Numbered from the stretch's first letter, positions 34,473-43,965 are shown. The stretch: 64,000 nucleotides of DNA from JAPPHA01 sp963662815 (GCA_963662815.2 CAXXWA010000029.1:372001-436000); one strand, 5' to 3'. A program made the numbers and translations. Notes: a model not told the origin generated them from the letters alone.

Positions 34473-35369
34473 ATGAGTACTACCGACCCGAAGAAGGATC
34501 GCCCGAGCAAGACCGCCGAACTGGTTGCGGCAGCAAGGGCGAGACACCTGCAGCAGATTTCCCCTCCCGTGTTCAGGGACGAGCTGGCATTCCGGATGTG
34601 CGGCACTTTCTGGCGGACGGTGCTTTCCAGCAGGGCGCTTTCCTACCTCGTCATCGACGTTCTGCTAAGGGACGTCTATCCGATCGTGCCGGTCATCTAC
34701 ACGCGCGCACGGTTCGGCGAGGACTACCTGGAGACCGCCGTCAAGAACGGCATAGACCAGTATGTCATCATCGGCGCCGGATACGACACGTTTGCGCTCA
34801 GGCGGACGGACTTCGCTTCGCGGTTGACGATTTACGAGCTCGACCAGGAAGCAACCCAGGAAGCCAAGCTCAAGAGGATGCAGGCAACGGGGCTGAAAAG
34901 ACCCGACAACGTCAGGTATGTGCGGAGCGATCTCAGCAAAGAGGCTCTGAGCGATGCCCTGGAACGTGCGGGATTCGACCGGTCGCGGCCCGCCGTGTTC
35001 TCCTGGTTCGGAGTCACGTACTACCTGGAGGAGGAAACCGTTCGGCAAACGCTCTCGAACATCGCGGCAAGCATGGCGCCGGGATCGTCCGTGCTATTCG
35101 ACTACCTTTCCGACCCGGCGTGCATGGACGAAAGGACGCGGAATCTGCGCGACAAGTGCGCCGCCTTCGTCGCCCGCCGCGGCGAACCGTGGGTCTCGAG
35201 TTTCAATCCGCCCGAAGTTCCCGGACTTCTCTGTGAACTTGGCTATTCGGAAATCGACCATCTTGCGCCGGACGGCGTCGCCGAACGATACTTCTACGAG
35301 CACGACAACCTCGACTACCCGCAAGTCATGGGCATGTGCCGGGCGAGCACGGCTCCGCGGACCTCCTGA
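34473..35369 (+). CDS. Class I SAM-dependent methyltransferase (LCM/TIGR00027-like)
   Basis: Predicted methyltransferase, 298 aa, of the leucine-carboxyl-methyltransferase-like group common in mycobacteria and soil proteobacteria. KTAELVAAARARHLQ, then QYVIIGAGYDTFALRR (SAM-binding glycine loop, about residues 97-112), TIYELDQEATQEAKLKRM and VFSWFGVTYYLEEETVRQTL are family landmarks. The ATG at 34473 is chosen because AAGGAGG ends about 10 nt upstream; an ATG eight codons earlier is possible. The natural substrate of most members is unknown. It is convergent with the M48 protease gene. Confidence 0.82.
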   Translation: MSTTDPKKDRPSKTAELVAAARARHLQQISPPVFRDELAFRMCGTFWRTVLSSRALSYLVIDVLLRDVYPIVPVIYTRARFGEDYLETAVKNGIDQYVIIGAGYDTFALRRTDFASRLTIYELDQEATQEAKLKRMQATGLKRPDNVRYVRSDLSKEALSDALERAGFDRSRPAVFSWFGVTYYLEEETVRQTLSNIAASMAPGSSVLFDYLSDPACMDERTRNLRDKCAAFVARRGEPWVSSFNPPEVPGLLCELGYSEIDHLAPDGVAERYFYEHDNLDYPQVMGMCRASTAPRTS

Positions 35370-35518
35370 GTTCGCCGGGCGGGGGCTGATCGGAAGGGGA
35401 GCAATCCTCCGCCGCGGCCGTTGCCGCGCTCCGGCCCCGCAGCCCAACCGGCGGGGCGCGTCGCAGGCGGATCGGCAACAGGCGATCTCGCCGCCGAAAC
35501 GCGCCGCCGCCGGCGCAC

Positions 35519-36589
35519 CTACCTGACCGAATCCGGGGCGCCTCCCGAATCCCCCCGCAACTGCCTGACCCGCTCTTCCGTCGGCGGATGGGTCGACAGC
35601 CAGGAGGGCACGGGAGAGCCTTCGGCCGAACCCAGGCTGTCGAGGAAACGAGCCAGCCCGTCCGGATCGAAGCCGGCCTTCGCTGCGAGGCCGGCGCCGA
35701 GCCTGTCGGCCTCGGCCTCCTGCGAACGCGAGTAGGACAGCGACAGGAGGATGCCGCCCTCGAGGAGCATGTCCTCCAGCACCGGGCCGACATCGCCAAC
35801 GAGGAGCCCGATGAGCGCGAAGAGGCCGACGTTCCGGTAGAGCTGCCCGAGCCCGTGCTTTTCGCCGACATGGGAGATCTCGTGGGCGAGCACGCCGGCC
35901 TGCATGTCGGCGTCCGGAAACTGCTCCACGAGCTCGTCGCTGACGATGATCGTCCCGCCCGGCAGGGCGAGGGCGTTCGGACCGAGCCCGGGCATGCCGC
36001 GGAAGTGAAGCGTGTAGTCTCCGTAGGGCGGTTGGGGAGCGAATCCGAGCAGCCGGTCGAAGACCGTCCGAACCTTCCGCTGCTCTTCGCCGGCGAGGCC
36101 GGAAGGGGAGGCAAGGGTATGGTCAAGAATCCGGACGTAACCGCTGTCGATGACGTCCGGCAGCCCTGCAGGGGTGACTGAAAGCGCCAGCGCCACGGCA
36201 AGGCCCAACCCCCACCGCCAGACGGCGAAGGCGCCGAACAGGACGGCGACCACCACCAGCGCAAGGCGCGGGCGAAAGGCCTCGAGGCTGTGGAGCCGGT
36301 TCGCGGGCATCGTTCCAAGGAGTCCGTCGATCGCCCGGTGATCGTCGCTCAGGAACCGCCACCCACCGGGAAACGCAACTTCCGACGGCAGGCTGCCCAG
36401 CCGGGTCGCCCGGCGCACCTCCGAGAGGCCGGCCCGCGCCAGGCGTTGGCCGGACCCGGATGCGACAAGCTCGATCTCCGTTCCGCCGCCGGTTCGGCGG
36501 AGATGCGCGGCGACCCGCCGGGATGAGCCGTCCGAATACGCGTCGCCGGCCGGCGAAGGGCCGGGGAATTCAGATCGCGGGGCCGACAT
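35519..36589 (-). CDS. M48-family membrane metalloprotease
   Basis: Zinc protease related to HtpX/LoiP, about 356 aa. Two adjacent hydrophobic helices (LALVVVAVLFGAFAVW and LGLAVALALSVTPAGL, about residues 106-145) anchor it to the membrane. The catalytic motif is GVLAHEISHVGEKHG and the third zinc ligand is in SRSQEAEADRLG. The C-terminal STHPPTEERVRQLR is conserved in M48 peptidases. The start at 36589 (MSAPRSEF) is a guess that overlaps the DUF898 gene by 20 nt; a later start is possible. A role in membrane or periplasmic protein quality control with the adjacent DUF898 protein is inferred. Confidence 0.85.
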   Translation of the reverse strand: MSAPRSEFPGPSPAGDAYSDGSSRRVAAHLRRTGGGTEIELVASGSGQRLARAGLSEVRRATRLGSLPSEVAFPGGWRFLSDDHRAIDGLLGTMPANRLHSLEAFRPRLALVVVAVLFGAFAVWRWGLGLAVALALSVTPAGLPDVIDSGYVRILDHTLASPSGLAGEEQRKVRTVFDRLLGFAPQPPYGDYTLHFRGMPGLGPNALALPGGTIIVSDELVEQFPDADMQAGVLAHEISHVGEKHGLGQLYRNVGLFALIGLLVGDVGPVLEDMLLEGGILLSLSYSRSQEAEADRLGAGLAAKAGFDPDGLARFLDSLGSAEGSPVPSWLSTHPPTEERVRQLRGDSGGAPDSVR

Positions 36590-37673
36590 CGAAGCCTTCG
36601 ATGTCCGTGTATGCATCGCCGACGGCCGTCTGGCGCGCCTCGGCCCTGCTGTGGAACGCATCGAGGGAGCCGGCGGGGATCACCCAGGTATGCGTGACCA
36701 GGTAACGGGCCATGCGGACCTGCGCCCACGGCAACAGCAACCCGGCCGACAATGCGACCGCGAACGCGTTGCTGATCGCGATCATCACGATTCGGCCCGC
36801 GGATGCGCGCGACTCGAACCGATGGCCTCCCTCGAGCGTCATCCCGTCGTAGACCGCCCTGCGGACATAGGCCGTGTAGATCGTCGACGCGGGAACGATG
36901 GCAAGAACGAATAGCAAGTAGGCCAGGAAAACCGGCAGCGGCGACACGTCGCCGGGCGGCGCTCCGCGGCCGAGGTCGGCCAGCGAGGCCGGCGAGACCT
37001 GGAGTGCGCCCGCGAGAATCACGATCGCGACGACCGAAATCGCGGCCACCCAGAGGATCGCCATCGCGAACGCCGCGTAGAAGGGCCCGACTCCGCCGTC
37101 GAACGCGAAGCCGTGGTCTCCGATCCTGTGCCGTCCTATCCGGTACCTGAATCCGGCGCGGGCGGCATAAGGATAAGCCAGATACAGCGTGAAGATGCAG
37201 AGGAACGGGTACAGCAGGAAGACGAGAAACGCCCGCCAGTACTGCCCCTCGAAGCGGAAGCGCACGTTCGACCAGCTCGTCATCGCGGCGTTGAACCTCA
37301 GACTCCGGTTGATCAGCCAAGGCATCACGAAGATGAAGACGATCCCGAATGCCGCCACGACCGGCGACATGCGCGAGGCGATCGACCAGGCAATCAGCAG
37401 CGCGATCACGATCAGCCGGCCGACGAGGATCTGCAGCCCCGTTGCGTGGTAGTCGAACGTTCGTCCGCCGATGCCCGTGTGTCCGAGAAAGAAGCGCCGG
37501 GTCCTGACCTTGGCCCAGGCGGAATAGATCCCGAGGGTGAAGATCGAGAGGCAGAGGTTTACGATCCAGATGCCGAAGTATTCGCGGGCGCTGCCGGTGA
37601 AGCTCATCCTGACAGCGTCGGGACTGCTGGCGCCCGCGCGCTCCCCGCTCCCGATTCCGTATGCGTCACGCAC
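36570..37673 (-). CDS. DUF898 (YjgN-family) membrane protein
   Basis: Integral membrane protein, about 367 aa, with six or more hydrophobic segments. The family signature is clear: FTGSAREYFGIWIVNLCLSI, then TLGIYSAWAKVRTRRFFLGH and FDYHATGLQILVGRLI. Function is unknown in the family. The start is uncertain: GTG at 37673 overlaps cysNC by 8 nt; the ATG at 37607 begins directly at MSFTGSAREYF and lacks a good ribosome site. It pairs with an M48 protease gene next door, a frequent neighbourhood in Proteobacteria. Confidence 0.8.
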   Translation of the reverse strand: MRDAYGIGSGERAGASSPDAVRMSFTGSAREYFGIWIVNLCLSIFTLGIYSAWAKVRTRRFFLGHTGIGGRTFDYHATGLQILVGRLIVIALLIAWSIASRMSPVVAAFGIVFIFVMPWLINRSLRFNAAMTSWSNVRFRFEGQYWRAFLVFLLYPFLCIFTLYLAYPYAARAGFRYRIGRHRIGDHGFAFDGGVGPFYAAFAMAILWVAAISVVAIVILAGALQVSPASLADLGRGAPPGDVSPLPVFLAYLLFVLAIVPASTIYTAYVRRAVYDGMTLEGGHRFESRASAGRIVMIAISNAFAVALSAGLLLPWAQVRMARYLVTHTWVIPAGSLDAFHSRAEARQTAVGDAYTDIEGFDVGPAI

Positions 37674-39537
37674 CGGACGCCTCGCGGGACAGAAGATGCC
37701 CGACGACCTGGTCGGCCAGCTCCTCCGGGGCGCAGTTGGCGGAGTCCAGCACGAGATCCGGCGACTCGGGCGCCTCGTACGGGCTGTCGATTCCTGTGAA
37801 GTTGGCGATCTCCCCGGCCCGCGCCTTGCGGTAGAGACCCTTGGGATCGCGCTCCTCGCAGACTTCGAGCGGCGCATCGACGAAAACCTCGATGAACTCT
37901 CCGTCCTCCATCAGCTCCCGCGCCATCAGGCGATCGGCCCGGAAAGGCGAGATCACCGAGACAAGAACGATCAGTCCGGCATCGGCCAGGAGCTTCGCGA
38001 CCTCGGCCACGCGGCGCAGGTTCTCGGCGCGGTCCGCCTCGGTGAATCCGAGATCCTTGGTCAGGCCGTGGCGCAGGTTGTCTCCGTCGAGGACGTAGCT
38101 GTGCCGGCCCATGGCAAGGAGCCGGCGCTCCACCTCGTTCACGGTCGTCGACTTGCCGGACCCCGATAGTCCCGTGAACCAGAGGACGCGCGCGGCCTGG
38201 TCCTTCTGCGCGGCGCGCGTCGACCTGTCGACGGCGAGCGCATGTTTCGTCAGGTTCGACGCGCGGCGGAGCGCGAAGTCGATTGTCCCGGCGCCGACCG
38301 TCGCCCGTGTGAAGCGGTCGATCAGGATGAACCCGCCCGTTTTCCGAATCTCCCGGTACGGATCGAACGCGACGTTCCTGTCGAGAATGATGTTGCAGCA
38401 GCCGACATCGTTCAATCCGAGCGTTCTCGCAGCGGCGCGTTCGAGCGTGTCGATGCTCAGCCTGTGCTTGAGCGCGGTAACCTGGGCGCCGGTCGCGCAG
38501 GTGCCGATCTTCAGGAGATACTGCCGCTTGGGAAGCAGTTCGCTCTCGTCCATCCAGATGACGTTGCAGGCGAACTGGTCGCTTCTCCCGGGCGGGTGTG
38601 AGGCCGACGCGATGACATCGCCGCGGCTGGCATCGACGTCCTCGGCGAAGGTCAGGGTGACGGCCTGGCCTGCACGCGCCGATTCGAGGTCGCCGCCGCG
38701 AGTGACGATTCGCGCCACCGTCGCTTCCCGGCTGCCCGGGCAGACGAGAACCGCGTCTCCGGGCGAGACCCGTCCCGACGCGATCGTGCCGGCGAATCCG
38801 CGGAACGCGGAATCGCGCCGGTTGACCCACTGGACCGGCATCCGGAACGGCTGCGCGTCGCAACCTCCCGGAACGTCCGCCGCCTCGAGCGCTCCGAGAA
38901 TCGTTTCGCCGGCGTACCAGCTCGTCTCCTCCGAACGCGCCGCCACGTTCGCGCCGGTCAGCGCCGAAACGGGAATGCTCTCCACCCCGGCAAATCCGAG
39001 ATCCGCCGCGAACTTCCGGTAGGCACCGTCGATTCGCCGGAACGCATCCTCCGACCAGGCGACTCTGTCCATCTTGTTGACCGCCAGAATCACCCGGGGA
39101 ACGCCCATCAGCGACAGGATCGCGCTGTGCCGCCGGGTCTGCGACACGACTCCCCTTTCCGCATCGACCAGGACCAGCGCCGCATCGGCGGTCGAGGCGC
39201 CGGTCGCCATGTTGCGCGTGTACTGCTCGTGCCCCGGCGCATCGGCGACGATGAACGAGCGCCGGGGGGTGGAAAAGCTCCGGTACGCGACGTCGATGGT
39301 GATCCCCTGCTCCCGTTCCGCCCGCAACCCGTCGACCAGGAGCGCAAGGTCGACGTCGCCGCCGCAGGTCCCGTGCCGTCTGCTGTCGGCGCGGACGCGC
39401 GCCATCTCGTCGCCGGGAACATTCCCGGATTCGAACAGCAGCCGGCCGATCAGGGTCGACTTCCCGTCGTCCACGCTGCCGCAGGCAACGAAGCGCAGGA
39501 TGTCGCGCTCGCGCCGGACGTCCGGGGCCGGCTGCAT
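37666..39537 (-). CDS. cysNC: Bifunctional sulfate adenylyltransferase large subunit / APS kinase
   Basis: CysN-CysC fusion, 623 aa, for sulfate activation: the N-terminal GTPase supports APS synthesis with CysD; the C-terminal kinase makes PAPS. GTPase P-loop GSVDDGKSTLIGRL (about residues 17-30), then EREQGITIDVAYR, DAPGHEQYTRNM and NKMDRVAW. The kinase P-loop is FTGLSGSGKSTTVNEVERRL (about residues 440-460), followed by DGDNLRHGLTKDLGFTEADR. The ATG shares one base with the cysD stop (TGATG). Fusion of CysN and CysC is common in Alphaproteobacteria. Confidence 0.95.
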   Translation of the reverse strand: MQPAPDVRRERDILRFVACGSVDDGKSTLIGRLLFESGNVPGDEMARVRADSRRHGTCGGDVDLALLVDGLRAEREQGITIDVAYRSFSTPRRSFIVADAPGHEQYTRNMATGASTADAALVLVDAERGVVSQTRRHSAILSLMGVPRVILAVNKMDRVAWSEDAFRRIDGAYRKFAADLGFAGVESIPVSALTGANVAARSEETSWYAGETILGALEAADVPGGCDAQPFRMPVQWVNRRDSAFRGFAGTIASGRVSPGDAVLVCPGSREATVARIVTRGGDLESARAGQAVTLTFAEDVDASRGDVIASASHPPGRSDQFACNVIWMDESELLPKRQYLLKIGTCATGAQVTALKHRLSIDTLERAAARTLGLNDVGCCNIILDRNVAFDPYREIRKTGGFILIDRFTRATVGAGTIDFALRRASNLTKHALAVDRSTRAAQKDQAARVLWFTGLSGSGKSTTVNEVERRLLAMGRHSYVLDGDNLRHGLTKDLGFTEADRAENLRRVAEVAKLLADAGLIVLVSVISPFRADRLMARELMEDGEFIEVFVDAPLEVCEERDPKGLYRKARAGEIANFTGIDSPYEAPESPDLVLDSANCAPEELADQVVGHLLSREASGA

Positions 39538-40445
39538 CAGAAGTAGCCCTCCTGCTTCTTGCGTTCCATCGAGTTCGCCTGGTCGCGGTCGATGGCGCGA
39601 TCGCGCCGTTCGGAGCTCCTCGCGGACCGGAGCTCGCGGATGATGGCGCCGACGCTCCCGGCATCGGATTCGACGGCGCCCGTCAGCGGGTAGCAGCCGA
39701 GCGTCCGGAAACGCACCCTCCGCGTTTCCGGCCGTTCCCCGGGCTCGAGCGGAAGCCGCGCGTCGGCGACCATGACGAGCATGCCGCCGCGCCGGACAAC
39801 GGGGCGCATCGCGGCGAAGTAGAGCGGAACCACGGGAATTTCCTCCCGCTCGATGTACTGCCAGACGTCCAGTTCGGTCCAGTTGGACAGAGGGAACACG
39901 CGCATGGACTCTCCCTCGCCGAGACCCGTGTTGTAGAGCCGCCAGAGTTCCGGACGCTGGTTCTTCGGATCCCAGCGATGGGACCTGCTGCGCAGGGAAA
40001 ACACCCGTTCCTTCGCCCTCGACATGTCCTCGTCCCGCCGCGCGCCGGCGATCGCCGCATCGAATCCGTGGCCGTCGAGCGCCTGCCTGAGTGCCTGCGT
40101 CTTCATCACGTCGGTGTGCAGCGTCGCGCCGTGGGAGATCGGGCCGATGCCGCGAGCGATGCCGTCCGGGTTCGCATGGACGACGAGGTCCATGCCCGCA
40201 TCCGCTGCGGCGCGATCCCTGAACGCGTACATTTCCGGGAACTTCCACGTGGTGTCCACGTGGAGAAGGGGGAATGCCGGCCGGGACGGGTGGAAGGCCT
40301 TTTCGGCGAGGCGCAGCATGACGGAACTGTCCTTGCCCACGGAATAGAGCATGACCGGCTTCTCGAAGGAAGCCTCGACCTCGCGCAGGATTTCGATGGA
40401 TTCCGCCTCGAGCGCGTCGAGGCGCGGAAGGCCGGTTCGCGTCAC
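39537..40445 (-). CDS. cysD: Sulfate adenylyltransferase small subunit
   Basis: PAPS-reductase-fold ATP sulfurylase subunit, 302 aa from the GTG at 40445, the same length as the E. coli protein. LDALEAESIEILREV opens the conserved region; MLYSVGKDSSVMLRLA is the PP-loop; GARRDEDMSRAKERVFSLRS and VFPLSNWTELDVWQYI follow; C-terminal ERKKQEGYF is diagnostic. An upstream in-frame extension is rejected as unconserved. The stop overlaps the cysNC start. Confidence 0.94.
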   Translation of the reverse strand: MTRTGLPRLDALEAESIEILREVEASFEKPVMLYSVGKDSSVMLRLAEKAFHPSRPAFPLLHVDTTWKFPEMYAFRDRAAADAGMDLVVHANPDGIARGIGPISHGATLHTDVMKTQALRQALDGHGFDAAIAGARRDEDMSRAKERVFSLRSRSHRWDPKNQRPELWRLYNTGLGEGESMRVFPLSNWTELDVWQYIEREEIPVVPLYFAAMRPVVRRGGMLVMVADARLPLEPGERPETRRVRFRTLGCYPLTGAVESDAGSVGAIIRELRSARSSERRDRAIDRDQANSMERKKQEGYF

Positions 40446-40580
40446 CTCAGGGCCGTCGTCGCGGCCGGCTCTCGAGTTCGCCGCCTGTCCGGCCCGCGGC
40501 AGCGCAGCGGACTGGCACGATCGGCAAAACACCGCGCTGCGAAACCGCGCCGGCGTTCCGGCAGGAGGGCATGCCTCGGC

Positions 40581-41795
40581 TTAGAAGGTCGCCGGAACAT
40601 CATGATAGAGATAGTCGCGGGTCGCGGGAACGCTGGTCTTCCGCCGCGCGATCTGGATCTGGAACACGACCTGCGTGCGGTTGCGGAAGGTGATTTCGCA
40701 GGCGGTCAGGTAGAAGCGCCACATCCGGCAGAACCGTTCATCGAACATCTCCCTGACGGTGTCGAGATTCCGTTCGAAACGCTCGCGCCAGCAGCGGAGC
40801 GTTTCGGCGTAGTGCAACTGCAGGATCTCGATGTCGGTGACCTTGAGCCGCTCCTTCTCGATCGCGGCCATCACCTCCGACAGAGCAGGGACGTAGCCCC
40901 CGGGAAAGATGTACTTCAGTATCCATGCGTTCGTCGTGCCAGGTTCGTCGAGGCGGCCGATGGTGTGCAGCAGCGCAACCCCGTCGTCCCTGAGCATCCT
41001 GCGCAAGTGGCGGAAGAACTCGCGGTAGTGCGGCAACCCCACGTGCTCGAACATGCCGACGGACACGATCCTGTCGAACTGGCCCTTGACCTCCCTGTAG
41101 TCGCAAAGTTCAAAGCGGACCTTGTCGGCGAGCTGCCGGTCGCGAGCCCGCTCCTCCGCCAGCGCCTGCTGCTTTTCCGAGAGCGTGATGCCGGTGACGT
41201 GCGCGCCGTTTTCCTCGGCAAGGGTAATCGCCATGCCGCCCCAGCCGCTGCCGATGTCGAGGACATCCTGTCCGGGCTCGACGAGAAGCTTTGCCGCGAT
41301 GTGCCGCTTCTTCGCAAGCTGCGCCGCTTCGAGGCTCATGTCCGGTTCCGCGAAATAGGCGCAGCTGTACTGGCGGTCCTCGTCGAGGAACATCCCGTAG
41401 AATTCGTTGGAAAGATCGTAGTGGTGCGAGACGTTTCGCCTTGCGCGGCTGGCGGGCGCGTACTGCGTGGCGGCACGGGCGAGCACCCGCAGCCGATGGA
41501 GAATGCGGCGGTAAAGCACGTCTTCGCCGTCATCGAGATTACGGGTGATCACGTCGAGGAGGCCGTAGATGTCGTCGCCGTCGATGGTGATCGACTCGTC
41601 CATGTAGGCCTCGCCGAGCGCGAGCTCGGCGTTCAGCACGAATTTCCGGACGAAACCGGCATCCCGAATTCGCACGGTCACGGGTTCGGAACCGCCCTCT
41701 CCCGCCCGAAATGTCCTTCCATTGTCGAATACGACCTCAATTGCACCCTTGCGGATGATGCGTCCGACGATGGAACAGAAAATCCACTTCCACAA
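40581..41795 (-). CDS. Cyclopropane-fatty-acyl-phospholipid synthase family protein
   Basis: SAM-dependent enzyme that acts on unsaturated acyl chains of membrane lipids, 404 aa. N-terminal lipid-binding part includes LALGEAYMDESITIDGDDIY; then NVSHHYDLSNEFYGMFLD, YSCAYF, LDIGSGWGGMAITLAEENGA (SAM loop, about residues 180-200), GITLSEKQQA and the HTIGR and YIFPGGYVP blocks. The TTG at 41795 is chosen because AGGGGA precedes it by about 8 nt; a TTG 48 nt upstream is the longest option. Distinguishing true CFA synthase from related lipid methyltransferases is not possible from motifs. Confidence 0.88.
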   Translation of the reverse strand: MWKWIFCSIVGRIIRKGAIEVVFDNGRTFRAGEGGSEPVTVRIRDAGFVRKFVLNAELALGEAYMDESITIDGDDIYGLLDVITRNLDDGEDVLYRRILHRLRVLARAATQYAPASRARRNVSHHYDLSNEFYGMFLDEDRQYSCAYFAEPDMSLEAAQLAKKRHIAAKLLVEPGQDVLDIGSGWGGMAITLAEENGAHVTGITLSEKQQALAEERARDRQLADKVRFELCDYREVKGQFDRIVSVGMFEHVGLPHYREFFRHLRRMLRDDGVALLHTIGRLDEPGTTNAWILKYIFPGGYVPALSEVMAAIEKERLKVTDIEILQLHYAETLRCWRERFERNLDTVREMFDERFCRMWRFYLTACEITFRNRTQVVFQIQIARRKTSVPATRDYLYHDVPATF

Positions 41796-42355
41796 TTCAG
41801 AGTCCCCTGCACTGAACACAGCCGAAATTGCCGGAAACGACAAAATGCACAGGTTGTCCGGAATTTCAATTGCCGCGCGGCAAAATTCGAACCGAACCGG
41901 CCGTCAGGCAGATCGTTCCTCAACCGGCGCGTCCGGCCGCGGCGCGACGCAGGTTGGTCGAGGACCGGCGAAGTCCCGGTTTTGCACGGCCTGCCGGCGG
42001 ACACGCTGCCTGACCTGTACCGGTCTCCCGAAATCGGGCGTCCTTGCCGCTGCCGGATTGCAGGGACTCGCGCCGTTCCGAGCGGCCGCTGCAACGCCGA
42101 CTCCTCCCGGAATTCGCCAGCATCGCCAGCAACATCTGCCGTTAACTCACGGCCTGCGAGCATCGGCGCGCGGCGTCTTCCGAGAGCCTTGGCCGGGAAG
42201 ACGGCGGGAACCGGTCGCAGCCGGACTGCAGGTGCGAGCGGGCCCACGCCGGACCGGAGATCGGGCAGACCCGGCAAGGCAGCGCCTAGTACGTACCACC
42301 GCGTGAAGCTGCGGAGCACGCGTTGGCAGCTTTCTCGCCATAGAACAGCAAGAAG
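41796..42355. other. Intergenic region, no gene recognised
   Basis: About 560 nt between two divergent genes. Frames are short and lack domains. It must contain the promoters of the lipid-modifying enzyme (minus) and of the PemK-type module (plus); I cannot point to convincing boxes. Confidence 0.4.
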
Positions 42356-42733
42356 TTGGAAGAACGTATTGTTGCCAACTCCACTGTGGAGACATTGTCA
42401 CGGCTCGCCAAAATGGTTGATCAGCATGAACTGCCGCTCCGTTTCATGATCAGCCTGAATGGGAGTGCACTCTGGATGCGCGGTCCTGAAGAGCATGGCT
42501 ATTTTGCGCTTGCCGAGTGCGATCCGGCCGCGCAGGAGGAGGCGTTGGTGTCGCGTTGGGCTGAAATGGGTGATGAGGGTTTCCCTATGCCTTGGCATTC
42601 AAGGGACGTGTTCATCGAACGAGAATTGACCCGCATTGAGGAACTGTCGGAAATCTATGCTCGTGGTGGCCTGAACATAACCCCTGTCCCTGATGCGGGC
42701 GAACAAGACAGTGAGGGCCAGAGCGATGACTGA
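42356..42733 (+). CDS. Unknown acidic protein, probable partner of PemK-like toxin
   Basis: 125-aa acidic protein of unknown family, starting at a TTG (MEERIVANSTVETLSRLAKM) and rich in Glu and Asp, with HELPLRFMISLNGSALWMRG in the middle and an acidic C-terminal tail EQDSEGQSDD. It overlaps the PemK-like gene by 8 nt and would be its antitoxin by position and charge. It lacks the AbrB/MazE-type DNA-binding start normally seen, so this could be a new antitoxin type. The start codon is uncertain. Confidence 0.55.
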   Translation: MEERIVANSTVETLSRLAKMVDQHELPLRFMISLNGSALWMRGPEEHGYFALAECDPAAQEEALVSRWAEMGDEGFPMPWHSRDVFIERELTRIEELSEIYARGGLNITPVPDAGEQDSEGQSDD

Positions 42734-43121
42734 AGACAGACTGCCGCCCCGCGTGCCGCACAGGATCCGACAGGTCCCGCGGATCCGAAAGATCTATTGG
42801 TGCGACTTTCCCCTGGACGCGCAACTTCCCGAGTTCTGGAAACGCCGGCCCGTCCTGATCCTGTCGCGAACGCCCACCCGTTATGGCAATGTCACGGTTT
42901 TGCCACTCACGACGAAATCCCAGCCGGACAACCGCATGGCCTACCCAATTGACATACCGAGCATGCAACGGTCATGGGTGATTTGCGATTACCCGACTAC
43001 GGTCGCTGTGAGCCGGCTGCATCTGCCGGGGCGCGTGGCGTTGCGGATTGGACAGGCAGATTTCAACAAGATCGTCGCTCTGGTCCTCAAGCGACTGCCG
43101 CGTCCCGACCATGCGCGCTGA
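42726..43121 (+). CDS. PemK/MazF-family toxin-like protein
   Basis: 131 aa, from ATG 42726. RIRKIYWCDFPLDAQLPEFW, then KRRPVLILSR, YGNVTVLPLTTKSQPDN and SWVICDYPTTVAVSRLHLPG follow the MazF/PemK fold: strand 1 with the W/Y-CDF box, the RPVLIL strand with catalytic arginine, and the TTK.Q strand. The N-terminal 20 residues (MTEDRLPPRVPHRIRQVPRI) are an extra basic extension. Likely an mRNA endonuclease held by the preceding acidic protein. A strong terminator follows at 43229. Confidence 0.75.
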   Translation: MTEDRLPPRVPHRIRQVPRIRKIYWCDFPLDAQLPEFWKRRPVLILSRTPTRYGNVTVLPLTTKSQPDNRMAYPIDIPSMQRSWVICDYPTTVAVSRLHLPGRVALRIGQADFNKIVALVLKRLPRPDHAR

Positions 43122-43228
43122 CGGCGAATCCGGATGTTGAAACCCTAAGCCAAATGGCATACATTCGCTCCAGTTGCGGCGTGGGCCTGTTCCGTGTCCG
43201 CTGCCCGCTTCGGCGGGAATCAGATGCG

Positions 43229-43259
43229 AAGGGGTGGCCGGGCCACCCCTTTCGTTTTT
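43229..43259 (+). terminator. Rho-independent terminator of the PemK-like module
   Basis: AAGGGGTGGC, loop CGG, GCCACCCCTT, then TCGTTTTT. A perfect 10-bp stem followed by a T-run, 107 nt after the toxin stop codon. Confidence 0.85.
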
Positions 43260-43389
43260 GGTTCTGGCGACCTGCCTTACCCCGTGAGCCAGAATCACCC
43301 AAGTCTGCAACGGCCTGCAGTCATGGTTGACCCGGATCAAGCGCGAACAAGCAGATCCGGAACATGACTGGTTCATTCCGGACCCTGGG

Positions 43390-43965
43390 TAGGATCTCCA
43401 TCTCTCTCGCGCACGATGGTCTGGCGGCTGGTGTCGAAGTTCCGGGCGAACCAGGAGATGCTGGCGCCGGTGACCAGGAGTTCGAGCGCCGACACTGCCG
43501 CTCCCCGCCGGAAAGGCGGTGCGGCCGGCCGGGATGCCTGCCTTGGGACATAGCGCGGCGAAGGCCGGCCCGGGTGCGCTCCATGAGGAGATCGCGCTCG
43601 AATTCAGCCACCGCATTGATAACGTACATGGTGAGCTTGCCCGCCGCGCTGACGAGATCGACACCGCCGAGAGCCAGGCAGTGAACCCTGATGCCGGCCG
43701 CATCGAGGCCTGCCACCGTGTCTGCGGCATCCATGGCGTTGCACCCGAAGCGGTCGAGCTTGACGACCAGGACATCTCCGGGCTCGAGCCTGTCGGCAAG
43801 CCTCGCGAATTCCGGCCGCTGGCTGATGGCGACGCTTCCCGAGATGGTTTCGGTGACGATGCGGTGCAGCTCGACCCGGAAATCCTAAGCCGTTATTTCC
43901 TGCACCTAGTATTCGGTAGTCTGCTCTGGTGTGGAGACCCTGAGACATGCAAAGGATCTTGCCAT
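43390..43965 (-). pseudogene. Tn3-type serine resolvase, inactivated
   Basis: Reading from ATG 43965: MARSFACLRVSTPEQTTEY, stop TAG (43906-43908), VQEITA, stop TAG (43885-43887), then DFRVELHRIVTETISGSVA, RLEPGDVLVVKLDRFGCNAM, RVHCLALGGVDLVSAAGKLT and NAVAEFERDLLMERTRAGLR. After GRPHRLSGG the frame changes and GASISWFARNFDTSRQTIVR, the C-terminal helix-turn-helix, appears in another frame. So two nonsense codons (20 and 27) and one frameshift. The catalytic serine position (R-V-S-T) and the arginines of the active site (KLDRFG) remain visible. Fragments of related genes occur at 15116 and perhaps 11440. Confidence 0.85.

Noticed and set aside
39538..40248. N-terminal extension of cysNC.
   Set aside because: It is out-of-frame cysD sequence; the conserved CysN start is at 39537.
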